From DASUXA01 sp036378155 (GTDB taxonomy: Bacteria; Actinomycetota; Actinomycetes; Mycobacteriales; Micromonosporaceae), in NCBI GenBank assembly GCA_036378155.1, contig DASUXA010000034.1, forward strand, positions 22,616 through 86,615: a DNA stretch of 64,000 nt, written 5' to 3'. Positions 51,222-60,145 of the stretch are shown in pieces (within the stretch, counting starts at the first letter, position 1; every line of letters begins with the position of its first letter). The position numbers and the translations under genes are program-made. The notes beneath the pieces were generated by a model that made no database searches, was not told where the DNA came from, and saw nothing but the letters and a program-made list of their open reading frames with translations.

Positions 51222-52085
51222 GTGGCCGTGGGCAGGAGCAGGCGCGCGCCGGCGGAAGTGATCGAGCAGATCGAGTCGGGCACCGCCCGGCTCGTGCCGG
51301 ACGGCGACCGTCCCAGGGCGTGGACGTTGCTGGTGGACGGCACCCCGCAGTCGCACGTCGACCTGGACGACCCGGCGTACCTGGAGTTCGAGTACATGCG
51401 CCGGATCGCGTCCGTGCTCGACACGGCGGCGCCGCCGGGGGTACCGCTGCGGGTGCTGCACCTGGGCGGCGGGGCGCTGAGCCTGGCCCGGTACGTGGCG
51501 GCCACCCGCCCAGGCTCGGTGCAGCGGGTGGTGGAGCGGGACGCCGCCCTGGTGGATCTGGTGCGCCGGCAGTTGCCGTTGCCGCGCGGAGCGGAGGTAC
51601 GGGTGCGGGTCGGCGACGCCCGTGCCGTCGTGGAGCGGACCGCAGCCGCCCGGTACGACGTGGTCCTCACCGACGTGTACGTGTCCGGACGCATCCCGTC
51701 CAGCGTGAGCACCGTCGAGTTCGCCCGCGCGGTGGCGCGGGTGCTGCGCCCCGGCGGGCGGTACGCGGTGAACGTCGCCGACGCCCCGCCCCTGGCGTAC
51801 ACCCGACGGCAGGTCGCCACCCTGCGCGCCGTGTTCGACCAGGTCTGCCTCATGGCGGAGCCGGGCGTGCTGCGCGGGCGGCGGTACGGCAACGTCGTGC
51901 TGGTCGCCGCCGCGCGCGACGTCGACCTGCGGATGGGCGACCTCGCCACCGCCGCCGCGCGCGACCCGTTTCCCGGTCGGCTGCTGTCCGGATCGGACCT
52001 GGACCGGTTCGTCAGCGGGTCGCGACCGGTGACCGACGCGGCGGCGACCGACTCGCCCGCTCCCCCGCCCGGACTGTTCACCTGA
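51222..52085 (+). CDS. spermidine-synthase-like methyltransferase-fold protein, 287 aa
   Basis: The Rossmann core is RVLHLGGGALSLARYVAATR (motif I, about 78-97), VERDAALVDLVRRQL, RVGDARAVVERTAAARYDVV and LTDVYVSGRIPSSVSTVEF, where the polyamine synthase family has its catalytic Asp. Many actinobacterial proteins of this fused or stand-alone type are annotated as spermidine synthase without proof. CATACT lies eight bases before GTG 51228, which could be the true (leaderless) start, two codons downstream of GTG 51222. Confidence 0.8.
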   Translation: MAVGRSRRAPAEVIEQIESGTARLVPDGDRPRAWTLLVDGTPQSHVDLDDPAYLEFEYMRRIASVLDTAAPPGVPLRVLHLGGGALSLARYVAATRPGSVQRVVERDAALVDLVRRQLPLPRGAEVRVRVGDARAVVERTAAARYDVVLTDVYVSGRIPSSVSTVEFARAVARVLRPGGRYAVNVADAPPLAYTRRQVATLRAVFDQVCLMAEPGVLRGRRYGNVVLVAAARDVDLRMGDLATAAARDPFPGRLLSGSDLDRFVSGSRPVTDAAATDSPAPPPGLFT

Positions 52086-52218
52086 ACCGTGCGGCGGGGG
52101 CCCGCCGAGGCTGGGGGCGCCCCCTGCCGGGCAGTCAGCGGTCAGGGATGGCCGCCTCGCGAAGGGATCACGCCTGACCGCCTGGAGCGGGGCAGCCGTC
52201 CCTGACCCTCGGGGCGCG
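52086..52218. terminator. inverted repeats between convergent genes
   Basis: The interval contains GGTCAGGGA (52140-52148) and TCCCTGACC (52199-52207), plus two short GC-rich inverted repeats (near 52092-52107 and GGGGGCGCCCCC near 52112-52124). It separates two convergent genes and probably ends both transcripts. No gene is seen. Confidence 0.45.
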
Positions 52219-53031
52219 TCAGACCCGGACGCCGACGCGCTGCAGTCGGATCTGCCACACGTCGGGGCCCGCCTGCAGCCACTCCATCTCGACCGCGCCG
52301 TGGTACCGCTGCTCGATCTGAGCCAGCAGCGGCATCGGCGCGTGCGGGGCGACCAGCACCACCGCCCGGCCGGGGGCGAGCTGGTCCAGCGCGGACAGCA
52401 CCAGGGCGTGCCGCTGTGCGTGCGGGACGTCGCGGACGTCCACCCGAGGGTCGATGGTGAGCATGTCGGCGCCGCCCGGGGCGGTTCGGCTCGCCGCGTC
52501 GCCGCCGCAGCCGCAGCCGCCGCACCCGCACCCGCCGGACTGCGCCGGCTCGTCGTGCCCGCCCCCGCCGAGCAGGTCGTGCATGCCGCCGAGCAGGTCG
52601 GCGAGCGAGTCCCGACCGCTGTCGAGGATGAGCGGGACGACCAGGTCGTTCTCCTTGGCGAGGTGGGCGTGGAACAGCGCGGCCAGGGCTCGGGCGGTGG
52701 CGCCGGCGCGTACCGGTGACGCGGCGCGGTCCAGTTCCTCGACCAGGCTCATGATCACCCGGTGTTCGCCCAGCATGCCGCCGACCAGCAGGCGACCCTC
52801 GGGTACCGCGGCCGCCGCCGGGTACAGCACGTCCTCCTCGGCTCGGGCGTGCGGCACCAGTTCGCCGCGCAGGAACGCCAGCAACTGGCGGCGCGCCTGT
52901 TCGGCTTCCTGGGCGTACCCCTCCTCCACGAGCGCGAGCAGCGCCTCGGTACGCCCGTCGAGCGCCTCGGCGAGTTGCGCGTGGTGCCGGACGACGGCGG
53001 CGGCCGCGTCCCGGTCACGCTGATCTGTCAT
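52219..53031 (-). CDS. hemerythrin-domain protein fused to DUF2249, 270 aa
   Basis: Residues 1-150 are a hemerythrin-like four-helix bundle with His residues in VVRHHAQLAEAL, VPHARAEEDVLYPAA, GEHRVIMSLVEELD and FHAHLAKENDLVVPLI, which suit a di-iron site. A short Gly/Cys linker (GGCGCGGCGCGG, four Cys) joins it to a DUF2249 domain (about 195-268, IDPRVDVRDVPHAQRHALVL). This pairing is common near nitrite and NO reductases and may handle NO or oxygen stress. GGGAGGATCCG precedes the ATG. It is divergent from the HTH regulator. Confidence 0.88.
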   Translation of the reverse strand: MTDQRDRDAAAAVVRHHAQLAEALDGRTEALLALVEEGYAQEAEQARRQLLAFLRGELVPHARAEEDVLYPAAAAVPEGRLLVGGMLGEHRVIMSLVEELDRAASPVRAGATARALAALFHAHLAKENDLVVPLILDSGRDSLADLLGGMHDLLGGGGHDEPAQSGGCGCGGCGCGGDAASRTAPGGADMLTIDPRVDVRDVPHAQRHALVLSALDQLAPGRAVVLVAPHAPMPLLAQIEQRYHGAVEMEWLQAGPDVWQIRLQRVGVRV

Positions 53032-53079
53032 CGGATCCTCCCAGTTTTGAGGTCTTCAACCGTTGTAACCTTAGTTCCC

Positions 53080-53817
53080 GTGGAAACCGATCGAGTAGGG
53101 CCCTCCGGGGAGACCGTCGACACGCCCCGCCACCGCGCCCTCGCGTCCACCACGAGGGTGGCGATCCTGCACCTGGTTCGCCGTGCCGAGGGCGGCATGA
53201 CCGCCGCCGATGTCGCCGCCGACACCGGGTTGCACCTGACCACCGTGCGCGAGCACCTCGACCGGCTCGCCGAGGCGGGTCTGCTCACGCGGTACCGGCG
53301 CGCCAACGGCTCACCGGGTCGCCCAGCCTGGCGGTACCGCGCCGCGGCACCCCCCGAGCCGTCGACGGCGCCGCCGGGGCCGTACCGGGAACTCGCCGCC
53401 GCTCTGGTCGGTCACCTCGCCCGCACCCACCCGGACCCGCCTGCCGCCGGCGTGTCCGCCGGGCAGGACTGGGGCCGCAAGCTCGCCGCCGGTCAACCGG
53501 AGCGCGACCGCGGCGCGGACGCGCACCAGAACCCGGCGCGACGCGTCGACACCGCGATCAAGGTGCTCGACCAGCTCGGCTTCAGCCCGCGCGTGGTGGA
53601 CCGCGACGCCCGCCAGACCCGGATGCACCTGTACACCTGTCCGTTCCTCGACCTCGTCGACGGCGCACAGGACGTGGTGTGCGGCGTCCACCTCGGCGTG
53701 ATCCGGGGCGCGGTCGGCGCGGTCGGCGGCGCGCCCGAGGACGCCGACCTCGAACCGTTCGGCGCGCCGCACGCCTGCGTCGTCCGGGTCGCCACGCCCC
53801 GCACCCCGCCGGCATGA
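53080..53817 (+). CDS. HTH regulator with Cys-rich C-terminal domain (possible Fe-S sensor), 245 aa
   Basis: An ArsR/SufR-type winged helix (about 18-75: TTRVAILHLVRRAEGGMTAA, TTVREHLDRLAEAGLLTRY) is followed by a domain with Cys187 (TCPF), Cys201 and His204 (VVCGVHLG) and Cys233 (HAC). This spacing is like SufR-related regulators that hold a 4Fe-4S cluster, suited to sensing NO or redox. It starts the nirK operon and overlaps the next gene as ATGA, so it likely controls nirK and the divergent hemerythrin gene. GTG 53080 has TAACCT eight bases upstream and may be leaderless. Confidence 0.82.
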   Translation: METDRVGPSGETVDTPRHRALASTTRVAILHLVRRAEGGMTAADVAADTGLHLTTVREHLDRLAEAGLLTRYRRANGSPGRPAWRYRAAAPPEPSTAPPGPYRELAAALVGHLARTHPDPPAAGVSAGQDWGRKLAAGQPERDRGADAHQNPARRVDTAIKVLDQLGFSPRVVDRDARQTRMHLYTCPFLDLVDGAQDVVCGVHLGVIRGAVGAVGGAPEDADLEPFGAPHACVVRVATPRTPPA

Positions 53818-54938
53818 GCGTCCGCTCCGGGGTACCCACCCCGCTCCGCCTGCCCGTGCTGGCGTGTGCCGGTCTCGCGCTGCTCGGCGGGCTGTACGCG
53901 GCGCTGCTGCTGCTCGGGCTGCCGGTACCGGCGCCGCGACCGGACCTCGCCGCCGTGCACGGACCGGTCATGGTGCTCGGCTTCGTCGGTACCCTGATCG
54001 CCCTGGAACGCGCGGTCGCCCTCGGCGCGCGCTGGGCGCTGGTCGCGCCGAGCGCCGCCGGACTCGGCGCGCTGGTGCTGCTCGGTACCGGACCGACCGT
54101 GGCGGGCAAGCTGCTGCTCGCCGTCGGCGGCGTCGGTCTGCTCGGGGTGTACGCGGCGCTGTGGCGCCGCCAGCCCAGCGTGGCGCTGCTCGCGCAGGCA
54201 GCCGGCGCGTTCGCCTGGTACGCGGCGGCGCTGCTGTGGCTGGGCGGGTTCACCGTCGCCGAGACGCTGCCCTGGCTCGCCGGCTTCGTCGTGCTCACCA
54301 TCGCCGGTGAACGGCTGGAACTCGCGCACCTGTCGATGCCGGCGCACGCCGAGCGCCGGTTCGTCGCGGTCCTGGTCGCCCTGGTCGTCGGCGCCACCGC
54401 CGCCACGCTCTGGCCGAAGCCCGGTCACCAGGTACTCGGGCTCGCGCTGCTCGCCACCGTCGCGTGGCTCGCCGGCTACGACGTGGCGCGCCGCACGGTA
54501 CGCGGGCGCGGGCTGCCCCGGTTCGTGGCGGTCGGGCTGCTCGCCGGGTACGGCTGGCTCGCGCTGGCCGGGCTGCTGTGGGCCGGCACCGGTCCGAGCA
54601 GCGCCGGTCCCCGGTACGACGCCGTCCTGCACGCGATCTTCCTCGGCTTCGTGATCTCGATGATCTTCGTACACGCGCCGGTGATCATGCCCGCCGTGCT
54701 GCGCCGCCCGCTGCCGTACCACCCGGTGCTGTACGCGCCGCTGCTGCTGCTGCACGCCTCGCTGCTGACCCGGCTCGCGCTCGGCGACCTCGCCGGGCTG
54801 ACCGTGGTCTGGCAGTGGTCGGCGATCGCGAACGAGGCAGCGCTGCTCGGCTTCGTCGGCTGCGCCGCCGCTCTCGCCCTACGCGGACGGACCCGACCGC
54901 GACCCGCCGCCGCGCCGCAGGCGGTGACCGTCGCATGA
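53814..54938 (+). CDS. polytopic membrane protein of the nirK cluster, 374 aa
   Basis: About eleven membrane helices with His-bearing helices (AVHGPVMVLGFVGTLIALER, HAIFLGFVISMIFVHAPVIM) recall heme-binding membrane proteins such as NnrS or oxidase subunits, but I cannot name the family. Charged loops are short. It is translationally coupled on both sides (ATGA at 53814 and at 54935). By context it may deal with heme, copper or nitrogen oxides for NirK. Confidence 0.78.
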   Translation: MSVRSGVPTPLRLPVLACAGLALLGGLYAALLLLGLPVPAPRPDLAAVHGPVMVLGFVGTLIALERAVALGARWALVAPSAAGLGALVLLGTGPTVAGKLLLAVGGVGLLGVYAALWRRQPSVALLAQAAGAFAWYAAALLWLGGFTVAETLPWLAGFVVLTIAGERLELAHLSMPAHAERRFVAVLVALVVGATAATLWPKPGHQVLGLALLATVAWLAGYDVARRTVRGRGLPRFVAVGLLAGYGWLALAGLLWAGTGPSSAGPRYDAVLHAIFLGFVISMIFVHAPVIMPAVLRRPLPYHPVLYAPLLLLHASLLTRLALGDLAGLTVVWQWSAIANEAALLGFVGCAAALALRGRTRPRPAAAPQAVTVA

Positions 54939-56167
54939 TCAGCGTGACGCGGCAGCCGACCGGGGCGGCGACGCCCACCGGTACCGGGCGGGCGACCTGG
55001 CATCGGCGTGCCGGCGCGGTACCGGTCGCCTACCTGCTCGCCATCGTCGGCGTCGGGTTCGCCCACCCGTTCCTGCCCGCCTGGCAGTGGCTGGTGATCC
55101 ACCTGCTGCTGCTCGGCGCGGCGACCAACGCGATCCTGGTCTGGAGCACCCATTTCGCCGCGGCGGTGCTGCGGGTACCGGCACCGACCAGCCGGCGTGC
55201 CGAGGCGGCACGGTTGGTCGCCCTCAACGTCGGCGTGGTCGCGGTGCTCGTCGGCGGTACCACCGGTCCGGTGTGGCTCGCCCTCGCCGGGGCTGCCGTG
55301 GTGTTCGCCGCGCTCGTCGCGCACCTGTGGGCGTTGGCGGCGCGACTGCGCCACGCGCTGCCGGCGCGGTTCGCGGTGACGGTGCGCTACTACCTCGCGG
55401 CGGGGATGGCGCTGCTGGTCGGGGTACCGGTGGGCGCCTGGATGCTGGTGCTCGACGACGCCCGGCGACCCCGGCTGCTGCTGTTCCACGCGCATGTCAA
55501 CCTGCTCGGCTGGATCACGCTGACCGTGCTGGGCACCCTGCTCACGCTGTGGCCGACGGTGCTGCGGACCCGGATGGCGGACGGCGCGGCGACCGCCGCG
55601 ACGCGGGCGCTGCCGCCGGTCGTGGCGGGACTGGCGCTGCTCGGTACCGGGCTGCTCGCCTGGTGGCCGCTGGTCGCCGTCGCCGGTCTCGCGGTGTTCG
55701 CGGTCGGCGCCGGGATCGGTGCGGTACCTGGGATCGTCGCCGCCCGGCAACGTCCGCCCGCCTCGTTCGCGACGTGGTCGATCGCGTGCGGTACCGGTTG
55801 GCTCGCGGTCGCCCTGGCGATGGACGCGGTCACCCTGCTGACCGCCCGCACCGCGACGGACGCGGCGGACGCGTTCGGTACCGTGCTCGTCCCGTTCCTC
55901 GCCGGCTTCGTCGGTCAGGTCCTCGTCGGTGCGCTGTCGTACCTGCTGCCGATGGCGCTCGGCGGCGGACCGGCAGCGGTGCGCGAACGTGCCGCCACGC
56001 TCGACCGGTACTGGTCGCAGCGGGTCACCATGGGCAACCTCGCGCTGGTCGTGTTCCTGCTGCCGGTACCGCCGTACGTGCGGATCACCACGTCGATGCT
56101 GGTCCTCGTCGCGCTGATCCAGTTCCTCGTCCCCGCTGTCCGGGTGCTGTCCACCCACCGGAGGTAG
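54935..56167 (+). CDS. polytopic membrane protein, heme/copper-type helices, 410 aa
   Basis: A second membrane protein of about eleven helices. It has LLLFHAHVNLLGWITLTVLG, GFAHPFLPAWQWLVIHLLLL and LVGALSYLLPMALGGGPAAV, with conserved-looking His residues in helices, similar to membrane domains found before multicopper domains in larger actinobacterial proteins. Together with the nirK gene six bases downstream it could be the split form of such a fusion. Electron delivery to NirK is a plausible but unproven role. Confidence 0.78.
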   Translation: MISVTRQPTGAATPTGTGRATWHRRAGAVPVAYLLAIVGVGFAHPFLPAWQWLVIHLLLLGAATNAILVWSTHFAAAVLRVPAPTSRRAEAARLVALNVGVVAVLVGGTTGPVWLALAGAAVVFAALVAHLWALAARLRHALPARFAVTVRYYLAAGMALLVGVPVGAWMLVLDDARRPRLLLFHAHVNLLGWITLTVLGTLLTLWPTVLRTRMADGAATAATRALPPVVAGLALLGTGLLAWWPLVAVAGLAVFAVGAGIGAVPGIVAARQRPPASFATWSIACGTGWLAVALAMDAVTLLTARTATDAADAFGTVLVPFLAGFVGQVLVGALSYLLPMALGGGPAAVRERAATLDRYWSQRVTMGNLALVVFLLPVPPYVRITTSMLVLVALIQFLVPAVRVLSTHRR

Positions 56168-56172
56168 CTCGC

Positions 56173-57534
56173 GTGTCCACCTCGCCCAGTCACTCCGACG
56201 GTATGCCGCCGCGCGGTCCGCTCGGCGGCATCGCCGCCGGCGTCGCGCTGGTGCTGCTCGCCGTCCTGATCGGGGTGGTCGGCCAACGCGTCGCCGAGCC
56301 CGCCGCCCGAACCACCGCCGACCCGGTCGCCCCGACCGGACACACCACCTCGGTCGAGGTCACCGCGAAGGACATGCGCTTCCACCCGGACCACGTCGCG
56401 GTGCCGCGCGGCGACCGGCTGGTCGTCACGTTGCGCAACCAGGACGACAAGCGCCACGACCTGGTGCTCGCCAACGGCGCGAAGACGCCGCTGGTCGCGC
56501 CGGGCGCGAGCGCGCGACTCGACGCCGGGGTGATCGGCACGAACGTGGACGGCTGGTGTTCGGTGCCCGGTCACCGCCAGGCGGGGATGACCCTCACCGT
56601 GACTGTCGACGGCGCGCCCGTCGCCCACGGCGACAGCGGGTCACCGAGCCCCGCCGCCGCTGCCCGGATCGATCCGATGGCGGACCCCGGACCGGGTTTC
56701 ACCGCCCGCGACGCGTCGCTGCCCCCCGCGTCCGGCGAGCACGTGCACCGGGTCACCCTGCAAGTGCGCGAGGTGGAACGCGAGGTGTCGCCCGGCGTCA
56801 CCCAGAAGCTGTGGACGTTCGGCGGCACCGCGCCCGGTCCGGTCCTGCACGGTCACGTCGGCGACGTGTTCGAGGTGACCCTGGTCAACGACGGGTCGAT
56901 GGAGCACAGCATCGACTTCCACGCCGGGGCGCTCGCCCCGGACCAGCCGATGCGGTCCATCCCGCCGGGGCAGAGCCTGGTGTACCGGTTCACCGCGGGC
57001 AGAGCCGGGATCTGGATGTACCACTGCGCGACGATGCCGATGCTGGAGCACGTCGGCAACGGCATGTACGGCGCGGTGGTGATCGACCCGCCGGGCCTGG
57101 CTCCGGTCGCGCACGAGTACGTGCTGGTGCAGTCCGAGTTGTACCTGGGCGCCCAGGGGCAGCCCGGCGACCTGGCGAAGATGCGCGCCGACCAGCCCGA
57201 CGCGGTCGTCTTCAACGGGTACGTGTCGCAGTACGTCCACCGCCCGCTGACCGCCGGGGCAGGCGAGCGGGTGCGGTTCTGGGTCCTCGACGCCGGACCG
57301 AACCGGGCCAGCGCGTTCCACGTGGTCGGCGCGCAGTTCGACACGGTGTACAAGGAAGGCGCCTATCTGCTGCGACCCGGTACCCCCGGCGGCGCGCAGG
57401 AACTGGACCTCTCCCCCGCCGGCGGCGGGTTCGTCGAGACGGTGTTCCCGCAGCCGGGGCACTACCCGTTCCTCAGCCATGTGCTGGTGGACGCCGAGCG
57501 CGGCGCGCGCGGGGTAATCGAGGTCACCCGCTGA
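56173..57534 (+). CDS. nirK: copper nitrite reductase with extra N-terminal cupredoxin, 453 aa
   Basis: NirK reduces nitrite to NO outside the membrane. An N-terminal anchor (about 18-37) is followed by a cupredoxin domain with a type 1 copper site (His95, Cys129, His134, Met139). The NirK part has type 1 ligands His245, Cys285, His293 and Met298, type 2 ligands His250, His284 and His436, and the catalytic pair Asp248 and His383. So all copper sites are intact. The extra cupredoxin may be a built-in electron donor. GGAGGTAGC precedes GTG 56173. No NO reductase gene is in the window. Confidence 0.92.
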   Translation: MSTSPSHSDGMPPRGPLGGIAAGVALVLLAVLIGVVGQRVAEPAARTTADPVAPTGHTTSVEVTAKDMRFHPDHVAVPRGDRLVVTLRNQDDKRHDLVLANGAKTPLVAPGASARLDAGVIGTNVDGWCSVPGHRQAGMTLTVTVDGAPVAHGDSGSPSPAAAARIDPMADPGPGFTARDASLPPASGEHVHRVTLQVREVEREVSPGVTQKLWTFGGTAPGPVLHGHVGDVFEVTLVNDGSMEHSIDFHAGALAPDQPMRSIPPGQSLVYRFTAGRAGIWMYHCATMPMLEHVGNGMYGAVVIDPPGLAPVAHEYVLVQSELYLGAQGQPGDLAKMRADQPDAVVFNGYVSQYVHRPLTAGAGERVRFWVLDAGPNRASAFHVVGAQFDTVYKEGAYLLRPGTPGGAQELDLSPAGGGFVETVFPQPGHYPFLSHVLVDAERGARGVIEVTR

Positions 57535-57707
57535 CCGACGATCCTCGGAAATATGGGGTCCTACCTGGGAAAACGCCCTCCTGGGCGGGTCCGGTGCTGG
57601 AAGCATGAGTCGGCATGGGACATGGTTTCACCGCACAGCGGGTGTGGCACGCGGTCCGGCCGGGAAGTGTCTTCCGGCGGGCGGTCAACCCCTGGAGGAG
57701 GAGAGCC

Positions 57708-57833
57708 ATGTCGGGCATGGACATCAACGGTGCGACGCCGGTCTCCGCGAATCCCGGCGAGCGGGCACTGCTCGTGTTCGTGGGCGCGCTGGTGATTCTC
57801 GGCGTGATGGCGATGCTGGCGGTCCTGGGCTGA
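57708..57833 (+). CDS. small single-TM protein, 41 aa
   Basis: A short N-terminus (MSGMDINGATPVSANPGERA) leads into one membrane helix (LLVFVGALVILGVMAMLAV). A strong ribosome-binding site GGAGGAGGAG lies before the ATG; a longer frame from 57615 lacks one. It comes 173 bases after nirK and may belong to the same regulon as a subunit or assembly peptide, but no function is known. Confidence 0.7.
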   Translation: MSGMDINGATPVSANPGERALLVFVGALVILGVMAMLAVLG

Positions 57834-57849
57834 CGTCTGCCCGGTGCGC

Positions 57850-59028
57850 TCACCGGGTGTCGGGGCTCAGCGTCAGCGCCTGCGGTCGCGCCGGGCGCGG
57901 TTCGGGCAGTCGCAGCGGCTCGCGACCGGGCACGATCGCCCCGAGCACGCGCCCGCCGGCGCTGCCGGTACACGACGGCACGTCGCCCGCCAGTCCGTGC
58001 GCGGTCAGCCAGCCGAGCAGCGCGAACGCGACAGCTTCCTTGGCGTCGGGGCGCACCCCGAGCGTGTCGGCGGTACCGATGCGCACCCCGTCCAGCCGCC
58101 GCGCCAGCATCGCCATGAGGGTCGGGTTGGCGCACCCGCCGCCCGAGGCGATCAGCGTGTCCACCTGGTACCGGCGGACCTCGGCGGCGACCGCGGCCGC
58201 GGTGAGCGCGGTGACGGTGGCGACCACGTCCTCGTCGGGCAGCCCCGGGTGGCGGGCCAGCACCCGGTCGAGGTACCCGGCGTGGAACAGCTCCTTGCCG
58301 GTGGTCTTCGGCGCGGGCAGCGCGTAGTACGGGTCGGCGAGCAGGTCGTCGAGCAGGTCGTCGTCGACCCGACCGGCGGCGGCGAGTCGACCGTCGACGT
58401 CGAAACGCAGCCGACCGCCGCTGGCGCGGATCGCCGCCGCGTCGATGAGCGCGTTCGCCGGACCGGTGTCGTACGCGACGGGCGCGCCGCCGCCCGGCGG
58501 TCGGGGCACCGTGATGTTCGCGATACCGCCCAGGTTGAGCGCGGCGGCGCGACCGGGCAGCCCGGCCAGCAGCATCAGGTCCAGGACCGCGACCAGGGGC
58601 GCGCCCTGCCCGCCCGCCGCTACGTCGCGGCTGCGCAGGTCGGCGACGACGGGCAGCCCGGTCCGTTCGGCGATCCACGCCGGCTGGCCGATCTGGAGGG
58701 TGCCGAGCACCCGCCCGGCGTCGACCCAGTGGTACACCGTCTGCCCGTGCGAGCAGACCAGGTCCGCGCCGCCGGACCGGTCCAGCGCGGCGCACGCCGC
58801 GTCGGCGAACGCCTGCCCGATCAGGGTGTCCAGGGCGCACACCTCGGCGAGGGTCACCTCGGCGGGCGGCAGGGCACGCATCAGGCGCTCGCGCAGCTCG
58901 TCCGGGTACGGCGTGCTCGCCGCGTACCGGACGCCGCCGTGCAGCGTGTCCCCGGTGACGGCGAAGTCGACGACCGCGACGTCGACCCCGTCGTGCGACG
59001 TACCGGAGATCATGCCGAGCACCTTCAC
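57850..59028 (-). CDS. anmK: anhydro-N-acetylmuramic acid kinase, 392 aa
   Basis: AnmK opens and phosphorylates 1,6-anhydroMurNAc to MurNAc-6-phosphate during peptidoglycan recycling. Family motifs are GMISGTSHDGVDVAVVDF (nucleotide loop, catalytic Asp), CSHGQTVYHW, QIGQPAWIAERTGLPVVADL, LNLGGIANITV, YDTGPANALIDA and KTTGKELFHAGYL, with LIASGGGCANPTLM near the end. Length is slightly above the usual 370 because of a Pro/Arg-rich tail. GTG 59028 overlaps the murQ stop as GTGA, so MurQ and AnmK are made together. Confidence 0.95.
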   Translation of the reverse strand: MKVLGMISGTSHDGVDVAVVDFAVTGDTLHGGVRYAASTPYPDELRERLMRALPPAEVTLAEVCALDTLIGQAFADAACAALDRSGGADLVCSHGQTVYHWVDAGRVLGTLQIGQPAWIAERTGLPVVADLRSRDVAAGGQGAPLVAVLDLMLLAGLPGRAAALNLGGIANITVPRPPGGGAPVAYDTGPANALIDAAAIRASGGRLRFDVDGRLAAAGRVDDDLLDDLLADPYYALPAPKTTGKELFHAGYLDRVLARHPGLPDEDVVATVTALTAAAVAAEVRRYQVDTLIASGGGCANPTLMAMLARRLDGVRIGTADTLGVRPDAKEAVAFALLGWLTAHGLAGDVPSCTGSAGGRVLGAIVPGREPLRLPEPRPARPQALTLSPDTR

Positions 59029-59954
59029 GGCGCCCCCGCCAACGCGTCGCGCAGCCGACCGCCGTGCGCGGCGAGCCGGCGCCGCGCCTCGTCCAGCCCG
59101 ACCGACCAGGTCAGCATCACGATCGCGGCTTTGACGTCCAACTGGGCCTCGTCCAGCGCGGCGCCCGCCTCGGCGGCGGGCACGGCGGCGACCCGCTGGA
59201 TGATGCGTACCGCCCGGTCGCGCAGCTTCGCGTTGGTGACCCGCACGTCGACCATCAGGTTGTCGTACGCCTTGCCCAGCCGGATCATGGCGACCGTGCT
59301 GATCATGTTGAGGACCAGCTTCTGGGCGGTACCGGCCTTGAGCCGGGTCGACCCCGCCAGCACCTCGGGACCGGTCAGCACCTCGATCGGCAGGTCCACG
59401 GCGGCGCTGAGCGGGGCGGGCGAGGTACAGGACAGCCCGACGGTCAGCGCGCCGCGCTGCCGCGCGGCGCGCACCGCGCCTAGCACGAACGGGGTGCGCC
59501 CGCTGGCGGCGATACCGACGACGGCGTCGGTATCGTCCACGCCGATGTCGGCCAGCGCCGCCCCGCCCGCCTCGGCGTCGTCCTCGGCGCCCTCCCGCGC
59601 CTGGAACAGCGCACCGGAACCGCCTGCCAGGACCGAGCGCACCCGTTCGGGCGGGGTGCCGAACGTGGGCGGGCATTCGGCGGCGTCCAGCACCCCGAGC
59701 CGCCCGGCGGTACCGGCGCCGACGTAGATCAGCCGTCCCCCGGACGCGAGCCGCTCGGTGATCGCCTCGATCGCGGGCACGATGGCGGGCAGCGCGGCGC
59801 GTACCGCGCCCGGTACTGTCGCATCCGCCTCGTTCATCAGCTGTGCGAGCCGCTCCACGGAGGCGGTGTCCAGCCCCTGGTACCGGCTGTCGATCTGTTC
59901 GGTCAGCGGCAGTCCCGGCGGGTCGGCGGCGCGCCGACCAAGCACATCGGTCAT
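59025..59954 (-). CDS. murQ: N-acetylmuramic acid 6-phosphate etherase, 309 aa
   Basis: MurQ removes lactate from MurNAc-6-phosphate to give GlcNAc-6-phosphate, the step after AnmK. The SIS fold is shown by LIYVGAGTAGRLGVLDAAEC (the catalytic Glu is in AAECPPTFG), GIAASGRTPFVLGAVRAAR and GPEVLAGSTRLKAGTAQKLV. The start TEQIDSRYQGLD is typical. ATG 59954 is preferred; an upstream extension to 60062 in frame is Arg-rich and unlike the family. Divergent from a hydrolase gene around a palindromic operator. Confidence 0.95.
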   Translation of the reverse strand: MTDVLGRRAADPPGLPLTEQIDSRYQGLDTASVERLAQLMNEADATVPGAVRAALPAIVPAIEAITERLASGGRLIYVGAGTAGRLGVLDAAECPPTFGTPPERVRSVLAGGSGALFQAREGAEDDAEAGGAALADIGVDDTDAVVGIAASGRTPFVLGAVRAARQRGALTVGLSCTSPAPLSAAVDLPIEVLTGPEVLAGSTRLKAGTAQKLVLNMISTVAMIRLGKAYDNLMVDVRVTNAKLRDRAVRIIQRVAAVPAAEAGAALDEAQLDVKAAIVMLTWSVGLDEARRRLAAHGGRLRDALAGAP

Positions 59955-59989
59955 CGAGGTCCGTTTCTCGGGTCGAGGGCGTACCGAGG

Positions 59990-60070
59990 TCAGCCGGCGA
60001 CCGGCAACCCGGCGGCGACGAGTGCCCGGCATCTGCCCACCGGCGAGCCCAGCGCGGTGCACAGCGTCAC
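59990..60070 (-). CDS. possible 26-aa leader peptide before murQ
   Basis: A GTG at 60070 with AAGGGA eight bases upstream opens a 26-codon frame (begins MTLCTALGSPVGRCR, ends LPVAG) whose TGA is 35 bases before the murQ ATG. It follows the hairpin at 60112-60145. It could be a regulatory upstream frame, but a chance frame in GC-rich DNA is also likely. Confidence 0.22.
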   Translation of the reverse strand: MTLCTALGSPVGRCRALVAAGLPVAG

Positions 60071-60111
60071 GACGGTTCCCTTCGGTCTGCTTCGCGGCCT
60101 CGACGCCGCGA

Positions 60112-60145
60112 CCGCCCGCACCCTGCCGAAGCAGGGTGCGGGCGG
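60112..60145 (-). promoter_or_regulatory. 15-bp hairpin with TTCG tetraloop in the murQ leader
   Basis: Arms 60112-60126 and 60131-60145 pair perfectly; read as murQ leader RNA the loop is UUCG closed by C-G, a very stable tetraloop. No T-run follows. It lies between the operator and murQ, so it may be a leader structure, an mRNA stabiliser or a partial terminator. Confidence 0.6.

Noticed and set aside
57560..57600. GGGAAAACGCCC resembling a DosR/DevR-type hypoxia box after nirK
   Set aside because: The arms and spacing do not fit the known consensus well and only one copy is seen.
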